A DNA stretch of 52,416 bases from Bacteroidaceae bacterium (GTDB lineage Bacteria; Bacteroidota; Bacteroidia; Bacteroidales; Bacteroidaceae), in contig JAKSIO010000014.1 in the NCBI GenBank assembly GCA_024398785.1, forward strand, positions 1 to 52,416. The letters run 5' to 3'. Shown here one piece after another: positions 1 to 5,245 of this stretch. The translations under genes and the position numbers were made by a program. The notes under the pieces were generated by a model. That model was not told where the DNA came from, did no database searches, and saw only the letters and a program-made list of their open reading frames with translations. Position 1 is the first letter of the stretch. Every line of letters starts with the position of its first letter.

Positions 1-8
1 CTTGTCAT
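1..8 (-). CDS. Start of a downstream gene (partial), likely antitoxin partner
   Basis: An ATG on the minus strand at 8-6 begins only 2 nt after the stop codon of the MqsR-like gene (13-11). It reads Met-Thr and then leaves the window. The tight spacing means the two genes are almost certainly co-transcribed. In MqsR-type modules the toxin gene comes first and the antitoxin second, so an MqsA-like zinc-finger/HTH antitoxin is the natural expectation. Only two codons are visible, so the identity is inference from position. Confidence 0.4.
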
Positions 9-10
9 AG

Positions 11-364
11 CTATTGTTCTTTAAAAGGATACACCAATGGATGTTCAGCAAAATGAAATGAAATGCATATTGTCTGGTTGGTAGTTCCAACAATCATCAC
101 TTTTATGTAAATCTCACGTCCTTTGACGTCTTTACCAAAGACCCACATCTCTCCAAAACGGTTAAGTTCATCAACCACCGGTCCATTGACATAATCTTCC
201 GCACGTAGATTTTCAATTACCACTTTACGGTATGAAGGGATTATTTCAAGTTCCTGAAGAGTGATGCGATTTTTGTCCCTGTCATCACGAAACAATATAC
301 CGAAAATTTGCATCTTTGTATGAAGTTCTTCAAGAAACTTTTCTACTTGTTCTTTAGTAACCAT
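11..364 (-). CDS. MqsR-like type II toxin (putative mRNA interferase)
   Basis: A 117-residue protein. Its second half (FGEMWVFGKDVKGREIYIKV followed by a hydrophobic strand ending in CISFH) resembles the end of MqsR toxins, where a G-x-x-YLK-x strand is followed by a short strand ending in SF. MqsR is a RelE-fold, ribosome-independent mRNA interferase that cuts mainly at GCU, and its length (about 100 aa) is compatible. The N-terminal third (FLEELHTKMQ) is helical, as in the family. A strong Bacteroidetes promoter sits directly upstream (389-420), and another gene starts 2 nt after the stop, so a two-gene toxin-antitoxin operon is likely. The family call is by eye; a related BECR-fold toxin is the main alternative. 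Confidence 0.6.
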   Translation of the reverse strand: MVTKEQVEKFLEELHTKMQIFGILFRDDRDKNRITLQELEIIPSYRKVVIENLRAEDYVNGPVVDELNRFGEMWVFGKDVKGREIYIKVMIVGTTNQTICISFHFAEHPLVYPFKEQ

Positions 365-388
365 TTGAGCAAAACGTCATTTAGGCTA

Positions 389-420
389 CAAAGTTACTGA
401 GAAAATTGTTAACTAGCAAA
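389..420 (-). promoter_or_regulatory. Promoter of the MqsR-like operon
   Basis: On the minus strand TTTG (420-417) lies 20 bp upstream of TAACTTTG (396-389), an excellent match to the Bacteroidetes -33/-7 consensus. Transcription would begin near 382 and leave a leader of about 20 nt before the ATG at 364. The segment from 421 to 519 is AT-rich and I see no gene in it. Confidence 0.7.
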
Positions 421-519
421 TAATTCAACTATAAAGTTGCATATTAAGTCATATTATCTAAATATTTCAACTATTTAAGAATATAATAATTTAAGGTTTC
501 TCTAACTCAATAAGACTGA

Positions 520-720
520 TCTGTCATATTAATAATAACCGACAACTACGCTCTCGTCGTCTACAGAGGAAACAATACAGGCGTCGTAATGATATCCCTT
601 GAAGAGTACAATTCCATTATGGAGACAGAGTACATAATGTCGGCCCCCAATGTCCTTGCAGACATTCAGCAGAGCCTTCGTGAAATCTCAGATGGCAAAA
701 GTTTTGAAGTTAATCTGGCC
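520..720 (+). pseudogene. Truncated Phd/YefM-family antitoxin remnant
   Basis: The frame opens after a TGA at 517-519 and reads ITDNYALVVYRGNNTGVVMI, then SLEEYNSIMETEYIMS and a charged tail ending SFEVNL. This is the characteristic second half of Phd/YefM antitoxins (the VVMISLEEYNS block, then the toxin-binding helix). The N-terminal 20 or so residues, which begin the DNA-binding domain, are missing, and no start codon fits before 589. After about 715 the frame runs into unrelated sequence up to a stop near 858. A YoeB/RelE-type toxin partner, which should follow, is absent. I read it as a dead antitoxin gene; a short peptide from the ATG at 589 is possible but would lack DNA binding. Confidence 0.65.
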
Positions 721-874
721 ACGCTATGTTGTGAATATACAACAAGCGCACTGGATGCACCATTACCCGCGAGCTGCTGGTTCGCAAGGCTCGTCCAGAC
801 AAGATGCCCGAATAGGTGCTTTTTCTTGGCGAAGTGCGGAAAGTATTTGATGAAATAACTATATTTGCAGCGAT

Positions 875-1189
875 ATGTTTGAATATAACCAACAAATGAG
901 AACAGCGATACTCGCCGAGGTTCGGCGGGTTGCTATATTCAGCCTATACAAGCCCGACGGCGAAGACCTTTCACAGAATGCTTCCCATAAGAAGCGCACG
1001 GCTTGGAAGTTTGAGCGGGGACTGTATAACAACAGTAATTTCCGACCCACAATAGTGGCGCACGCAACAAACGATGTCAGCAAGGCTACTGAAATCGCTA
1101 AACTTCACTATCAAAATGCCCTGCGATTTTTGCGGAAGCGACTCACAGAAGCAGAGTACGAATGGTACACATCACTTCCTGTCAAGTAG
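875..1189 (+). CDS. Hypothetical protein, 104 aa
   Basis: I do not recognise this protein. It is basic (many Arg/Lys), soluble, without signal peptide or membrane segment, and its C-terminal half looks helical (a KATEIAKLHYQNALRFLRKR stretch). A perfect -7 box TATATTTG lies at 860-867, so the transcript would start almost at the ATG (leaderless or nearly so), although no -33 TTG is at the right distance. The 3' end overlaps the convergent MuF-ART fragment by 18 nt. It sits among decayed phage and toxin-antitoxin genes and could be a phage remnant or a chance ORF. Confidence 0.4.
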   Translation: MFEYNQQMRTAILAEVRRVAIFSLYKPDGEDLSQNASHKKRTAWKFERGLYNNSNFRPTIVAHATNDVSKATEIAKLHYQNALRFLRKRLTEAEYEWYTSLPVK

Positions 1190-2173
1190 TTGTAAAAACA
1201 GGCGGTAACGCCCGCTTGAAGTGATTTGTTCGAAACCAATAATCTTCAATTCGTAACCCGCATTGATTATCATTTCATTTTCATCGCCCGAGTAGCAATA
1301 CTTACCTTTCGGGCGTTTTCCGTTCCATTCTACACCCTCTGCCCAACCGAGTTCTGATACAGGGAAAGCCGCCGCCATTTCTGTACCCTTGGGGCAATAA
1401 ATGCACAACTCGAATTCGTTTCGGAAATGCTCCGCTCCGACATCTTCAAACGAGGTTGACATAAATCCCTTTTGGATTCCTTTAGCCCCTATCACCGACT
1501 TGTCTTTTTTCCAAATCTTTTGTAGCACATCGTTACCAAATACGCCTTGTATTTCTTTGCTCGATGTCCCTCTGTTTAGGGCAAAGGCTTTCGGAGATAT
1601 ACATAACGATATAAACTCCTCGAGATTTTTTGCATCTTTTCCGTATTCATCTTTTAGGAAAGCATCAGCAGAACCTCGCATAACAGCGTTGATAAACTCA
1701 TATGCCGTTGATGTATAATCTTTAAGGCTTTGCCTTACCTCCATAGACGCTCCTTTCCAAGCCTCCTCCGTCGGTGCGGCAAGGGTAGCATAGGCAGCGT
1801 CGAAATCCGACTTGAAGTTCTTTGAAGACCTCATACCTCTCTTGTCTGTCGCTGATACAAGGAATTTTTTACAATCCTCAATAGTTGCTTCAAATTCTTT
1901 TTCTTCCTGTGGTGTTGTAAGCCTCCGTATTAATTCTTCGTTGTCCGATAAGTAATACGGTTTGCTTCTTGCCTTGTCAATACGCTCGGCGTTATCCTGC
2001 AGCCAATTCTTGAACTCCTCAGGGACGTCCTTGACGGTGTTCACGCTGTCCTGCAGCGGTTCTTCTCCGCGCAGCATGCGTTCCCTGTCCCGCTTCATCT
2101 CCTCGTCTGTCTTGAGTATTGACGTTGCGAAACAGCGGCAGTGCGGATGCCAGCCCGTGAACTTGAAGTCCTT
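1172..2173 (-). pseudogene. Phage MuF/SPP1-gp7 C-terminal fragment fused to ADP-ribosyltransferase toxin domain
   Basis: An ATG at 2098 gives 308 aa, but the same frame is open back to 2173 and there encodes GWHPHCRCFATSILKTDEEM. The HPHCRC signature is the end of the SPP1 gp7/Mu gpF head-morphogenesis domain. Counting from the ATG, the rest is an R-S-E class ADP-ribosyltransferase: Arg176 (ALNRG), Ser214-Thr215-Ser216 (GFMSTSF) and Glu273-x-Glu275 (GDENEM). The catalytic set is therefore complete. Such MuF-ART fusions are known as phage-packaged polymorphic toxins. The head part is cut off exactly at the edge of a 29-bp repeat (2174-2202), where the frame meets a stop. The ART domain could still be made from the ATG at 2098, so this may be a decapitated but active toxin rather than a dead gene. 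No immunity gene is obvious beside it. Confidence 0.75.
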
Positions 2174-2202
2174 ATTTCAATTCCAGTAAGTGCGATTATG
2201 AG
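2174..2202 (+). repeat. 29-bp CRISPR-like direct repeat, copy 1
   Basis: The 29-bp sequence begins ATTTCAATTCC and ends GCGATTATGAG. It recurs without mismatch at 2666-2694 in the same orientation. The TTTCAATTCC start and the overall length recall CRISPR repeats of type I-B/III systems in Bacteroidetes. It marks the exact breakpoint between the MuF-ART fragment on the left and the MuF-C fragment on the right. No cas gene is in the window and the interval to the next copy (463 bp) is far too long for a normal spacer, so a CRISPR origin is a hypothesis. Confidence 0.85.
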
Positions 2203-2681
2203 TGCGTCAGACTGTTGTAACAAAGGCCCTGAAAAAGCATGGGCTGGCCACTGACAACATCAAGAATCTGCCATCATCTATTGCGAATCCCATATTTGTA
2301 TTTAAGAGCAACAACGAGTCAGTTAGTGTTCTTACAGAATTGAAAGGCAATGATGGCAATAATTTATTTGTGGCTATTGAGCTTGGAATTGAAAGGCAGA
2401 TGGGTCACAGATTTCTCGAAGTAAATGACATTCTTACAATACATGGACGTGAGGCAAAAAATATAATTGAACCGATTGTCGAGAATAATAGACTCAGGTA
2501 TGCAGACAAAGAAAAAGCATATCGTTGGTTGTCCTCAGTTCAAACAAATGAACAGGCAATCACCAATGACATGCTTGATTCTGCCACAAAGGTAATCAAT
2601 GATTTTGAAAATCCAAGCGCTGAGGAAGAAAACGACACCCGTTTCTCAACCGCCTATCATGGGACATTTCAATTCCAGTAA
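2202..2681 (+). pseudogene. MuF-C-like domain fragment of a phage polymorphic toxin or large polyvalent protein
   Basis: About 159 residues. The block KNLPSSIANPIFVFKS followed by VLTELKG and FVAIELG resembles the MuF-C domain found at the C-terminus of MuF-containing phage toxins and in large polyvalent proteins. The tail ends DTRFSTAYHGT, a typical junction leading into a further toxin domain, but the frame then enters the second 29-bp repeat and stops. The 5' end is equally abrupt: the only in-frame initiator is a GTG at the last base of repeat copy 1, directly after an in-frame stop. I therefore read it as an internal gene fragment captured between two repeats. It lies opposite in direction to the MuF-ART fragment. 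Confidence 0.6.
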
Positions 2682-2694
2682 GTGCGATTATGAG
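2666..2694 (+). repeat. 29-bp CRISPR-like direct repeat, copy 2
   Basis: Identical over 29 bp to 2174-2202 and in the same orientation, 492 bp further on. Flanking bases differ on both sides of the two copies, so the repeat boundaries are sharp. It closes the MuF-C fragment on the left, and another short open frame begins directly after it. Confidence 0.85.
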
Positions 2695-2696
2695 AG

Positions 2697-2810
2697 TATA
2701 CCGAAGAGGAGCGTCCCGCCTTCGAGCGTCGTTTCAAGTTTTCCTTGTTGCAGTCCTTGCTGCAGACATCCGGAATCCGGGCGATAACTAACTCTCCATT
2801 CTGTAAATGA
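2697..2810 (+). pseudogene. Short gene fragment after repeat copy 2
   Basis: A 37-codon frame opens immediately after the second repeat and reads YTEEERPAFERRFKFSLLQS and then LLQTSGIRAI before a TGA at 2808-2810. The composition (acidic start, basic amphipathic middle) is that of real coding sequence, but I cannot name the family. It has no start codon and looks like the third gene piece abutting a 29-bp repeat. Confidence 0.3.
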
Positions 2811-2981
2811 TTCTGTTTCATTGGTTTTAGAAATTGTTTATTCGTTACGCATGTCTTCCGGCCGGTCATCATGGTTTTGTTATGGCCGCAGAACGTGGAT
2901 CAGATTATCTCTAGCACAAAGATATGGCATGAAAATGGCTTTTGCAACAGATGGGGAATAGTTTTCACTAGATGACTGGAA
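2811..2981. other. Non-coding gap
   Basis: No convincing gene, RNA or repeat is seen here. It separates the gene fragments from the inverted-repeat-bounded element that begins at 2982. Confidence 0.5.
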
Positions 2982-3170
2982 GTATGTGGATATATGCGGT
3001 AGAGGACCCTCAGCACCCGTTCTGAGGTGAACGGGAGGCGCCGAAAAGTTAGAATTGAGGAGCGTGAAAGCTTGCTTTCAAAGCGATGTAAGGCTAACTT
3101 TTTGGAGGGACGAGCAGTTAGTCAGCGCAGCGCTAACTGCGAGCGTCTGAAAACGCATATATCCAAATAC
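2982..3170. repeat. 189-bp inverted-repeat-bounded structured element (MITE-like or ncRNA)
   Basis: The ends are 17-bp inverted repeats with 16 matches: GTATGTGGATATATGCG at 2982-2998 and the complement of GTATTTGGATATATGCG at 3154-3170. Inside are three strong folds. A hairpin CCCGTTC/GAACGGG at 3016-3035 competes with an overlapping one, CCTCAG/CTGAGG at 3008-3027. A 12-bp stem pairs 3041-3052 with 3094-3105 and encloses a smaller hairpin at 3065-3080. An 8-bp perfect stem GCAGTTAG/CTAACTGC spans 3114-3140. No ORF of note lies inside and no clear target-site duplication is visible. It may be a non-autonomous mobile element or a structured RNA. Confidence 0.7.
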
Positions 3171-3181
3171 AAACAAGTCAA

Positions 3182-3231
3182 CCTCTGAAAGTGGCGATCG
3201 TGAACAAAAACCCGCCTTTTTGAGAACGTTC
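3182..3231 (-). repeat. Single copy of the 52-bp repeat family (inverted relative to the array at the right edge)
   Basis: Read on the minus strand from 3231 it begins GAACGTTCTCAAA, later has ATCGCCAC and ends TTCAGAGG, in the same order and nearly the same spacing as the tandem units at 52291-52416. GAACGTTC itself is a perfect palindrome. Two direct 12-bp copies, CCTCCGAAACTG and CCTCTGAAACTG, follow at 3234-3257. The copy lies just after the 189-bp element and just before the pldA promoter. Confidence 0.65.
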
Positions 3232-3270
3232 GGCCTCCGAAACTGCCTCTGAAACTGTAACCGGTCGGCA

Positions 3271-3302
3271 TTTGGCAATATTGTCATAATAGAGTACCTT
3301 TG
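3271..3302 (+). promoter_or_regulatory. Promoter of the phospholipase gene
   Basis: TTTG at 3271-3274, a 20-bp spacer, then TACCTTTG at 3295-3302. This fits the Bacteroidetes housekeeping consensus and predicts a start of transcription about 15 nt before the ATG at 3324. Confidence 0.7.
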
Positions 3303-3323
3303 CAGGGAAAATAAAAAAGCAGT

Positions 3324-4106
3324 ATGTCAAGATTATCAAAAAGACTGTTTGCAGTATGTTCTGTCCTATTATTTGTTTTGCCAACATATTCGGCATGGCC
3401 ATGGAGATTCAGTCTGAACGATCCCAATTCAATTACAGTGGGCACCAAAGATATGCAGTACCATATAAGTTTGAAAGATACTCCGTGGGAAAATGAACAC
3501 TGGACCACTTATGCTTGCTATAATCAGACGGCATGGCAACGGATATATGATACAAGCTGTCCGTTTTACGGAACAGTGTACAACATTGTGGCCGGTGCAG
3601 GATATTCGTTTTCAGGTAACGGTGACTCTTTTTCCAAAATAGAAGCAGGCTATGAGCATAAATCAAACGGCAGACCCGATGACGGCACATCACGTTCTTT
3701 CAATTACGCATTCCTTACCTACACCCATACTTTTTCTTTAAAAGATATGTCACGTCTGGAGCTAAGTGCCAAAGGGTTTGTTGGAACAGGCTGGTGGGAC
3801 GAAGACTACCACAATATTGAGTATCTTTTCCGTAACCTTGGCTGTCTGCAGGCCAAATGCAGTTTCCATTCTGCTACCAATATGATATTTGCCAATCTTG
3901 AGGTTACTCCTTTTGATTATTTCAAGCAATGTCAGCTAAAGGCACGTTTCTGTGTGCGTCCGTCAAAACAAAATATCCATGTGCCTCATGTTATTCTTGA
4001 ATACAATTATGGCATTGAAGCATTACATGATTACGGACGTCTGGATCAGGAACTCTGTCCGTATCACTCTATCCGTCTTGGTGTTTGTTTTACGGCGTTG
4101 CAATGA
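3324..4106 (+). CDS. pldA: Outer-membrane phospholipase A (OMPLA/PldA family)
   Basis: A 260-residue protein with a signal peptide (basic start, hydrophobic 8-21, cut near TYSA). It is expected to form a 12-strand beta-barrel that hydrolyses phospholipids displaced into the outer leaflet of the outer membrane. The family signature is clear: GYEHKSNGR, then TSRSFN, gives His112, Ser114 and Asn127, matching the catalytic triad of E. coli OMPLA (His142, Ser144, Asn156) with one extra residue between. Length is close to the family norm (about 270). It has its own promoter and is monocistronic or followed by the glycosyltransferase, which has a separate promoter overlapping the 3' end of this gene. 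Confidence 0.88.
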   Translation: MSRLSKRLFAVCSVLLFVLPTYSAWPWRFSLNDPNSITVGTKDMQYHISLKDTPWENEHWTTYACYNQTAWQRIYDTSCPFYGTVYNIVAGAGYSFSGNGDSFSKIEAGYEHKSNGRPDDGTSRSFNYAFLTYTHTFSLKDMSRLELSAKGFVGTGWWDEDYHNIEYLFRNLGCLQAKCSFHSATNMIFANLEVTPFDYFKQCQLKARFCVRPSKQNIHVPHVILEYNYGIEALHDYGRLDQELCPYHSIRLGVCFTALQ

Positions 4107-4128
4107 AATGTTTTAATTTGTAACTTTG
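4098..4128 (+). promoter_or_regulatory. Promoter of the glycosyltransferase gene
   Basis: TTG at 4098-4100, 20 bp, then TAACTTTG at 4121-4128. The -33 box lies within the last codons of pldA. The transcript would begin near 4135, about 25 nt before the ATG. Confidence 0.7.
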
Positions 4129-4159
4129 CCCAAAATTCGACATTCTTAAGGCCTGTATT

Positions 4160-5068
4160 ATGAATAAATCAATCAAGCAGTTTGTACTTTCCAACAGACT
4201 GATATATGAGTCATATTTTTTTCTTACCGGAAAAAAACTGAACAGAAAAAAGACGGACAGGAAAATTGATGCGTATTTCAGAACTGAACATAAAGAGGAA
4301 TGTATTGAAAACCTGATTGTTTCAGTCACTTCTTTCGGCCAGAGAATTTATGATTTGAAATATACGTTATTTTCATTGCTGCAACAGACTGTCCATCCGG
4401 AGAAGATAGTTGTCTGGCTTGCAGAAGATGAGTTTTCAGATTCCACACTACCCCACGAATTGCTTCCTTTCAAAAGATATGGAGTTGAATTTGAATATTG
4501 CCAGGACATCAAGCAATACAAGAAACTGATTCCTGCAATCTGGAAATATCCAGGCAAACATATTGTTACTGCCGATGATGATATTTTCTATAGCCGCGTC
4601 TGGCTTGAAAAATTATGGGAATGTCATTTACAGTATCCTCTTGACAAGATAACACACCGCGCTCACAGAGTTACATTCAATGACTGCAATCTGAACAGTT
4701 ATTCCGTCTGGCCAAAGAATGTAAGGACTACAAGCGGAGTTCTGTTCCCTACAGGAGGTGCCGGAACATTGTATCCGGCGCACACTCTTTATAAGGATAC
4801 GGATAACAAATGTTTATATGAAACGCTGTGCCCCAAGGCCGACGATGTGTGGTTCTTTTTCATGGGCTATCTGTCCCGGCAGAAGGTGCGTATTGCACCT
4901 CATGCTGAAAGAAGGCTCAGATACGTTGACATATACAAAGAGTACGGCATGAACAATAAAGTCTCCTTAAGGACAGATAATGTCTTCAATAATTTGAACG
5001 ATGTCCAAATCAGAGCGGTTATGGATCATTACCAAATAACTGACAGTGACCTGATGGATTACAAATAA
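4160..5068 (+). CDS. Glycosyltransferase, GT-A fold
   Basis: A 302-residue soluble protein with no signal peptide. A first Rossmann-like strand (NLIVSVTSFGQRI) is followed by a helix typical of nucleotide-sugar binding (LFSLLQQTVHPEKIVVWLAE). The metal/donor motif is TADDDIFY at about 140, an extended D-x-D. The acceptor half carries FPTGGAGTLYP and CPKADDVWFFFMG, as in some polysaccharide glycosyltransferases of Bacteroidetes. It probably adds a sugar to a surface glycan. It stands apart from the capsule cluster and ends convergent with the small-peptide gene at 5086. Donor and acceptor cannot be inferred. Confidence 0.75.
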   Translation: MNKSIKQFVLSNRLIYESYFFLTGKKLNRKKTDRKIDAYFRTEHKEECIENLIVSVTSFGQRIYDLKYTLFSLLQQTVHPEKIVVWLAEDEFSDSTLPHELLPFKRYGVEFEYCQDIKQYKKLIPAIWKYPGKHIVTADDDIFYSRVWLEKLWECHLQYPLDKITHRAHRVTFNDCNLNSYSVWPKNVRTTSGVLFPTGGAGTLYPAHTLYKDTDNKCLYETLCPKADDVWFFFMGYLSRQKVRIAPHAERRLRYVDIYKEYGMNNKVSLRTDNVFNNLNDVQIRAVMDHYQITDSDLMDYK

Positions 5069-5085
5069 ATCACTCGGCAATACCG

Positions 5086-5220
5086 TTAGTCTGCCGTTCC
5101 CCAATCCACTGAACCTCCTCTGAAAATAGAAAGACTGTCAGGAAAATTTGATGTCTGCATGATAACCCCTGAGCGGATGGCAACAATCTTTATTGTTGGA
5201 TTGATATATTCTTTCTTCAT
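5086..5220 (-). CDS. Small Bacteroidales peptide (MKKEYINP type), 44 aa
   Basis: From the ATG at 5220 it reads MKKEYINPTIKIVAI, then a short hydrophobic stretch and a polar Gly/Ser-rich tail ending WGTAD. Short proteins starting MKK-x-Y-x-x-P and followed by such a tail are common in Prevotella and Bacteroides, often just after genes for large secreted repeat proteins. Here it starts 25 nt after the stop of the 1033-aa GLUG protein, so it is the last gene of that operon. The longer frame back to 5277 would overlap the upstream gene and is not preferred. The function is unknown. Confidence 0.6.
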   Translation of the reverse strand: MKKEYINPTIKIVAIRSGVIMQTSNFPDSLSIFRGGSVDWGTAD

Positions 5221-5245
5221 AATATTCATTATCAATAACAGGTTC

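Noticed and set aside
2174..2694. Annotating the two 29-bp repeats as a CRISPR array
   Set aside because: Only two copies, 463 bp apart, with coding-like DNA between and no cas genes. I keep them as repeats and raise CRISPR origin only as a hypothesis.
3178..3402. Minus-strand frame of 74 codons across the repeat copy and the pldA start
   Set aside because: It overlaps the pldA promoter and the pldA signal peptide in antisense and shows no protein-like pattern.
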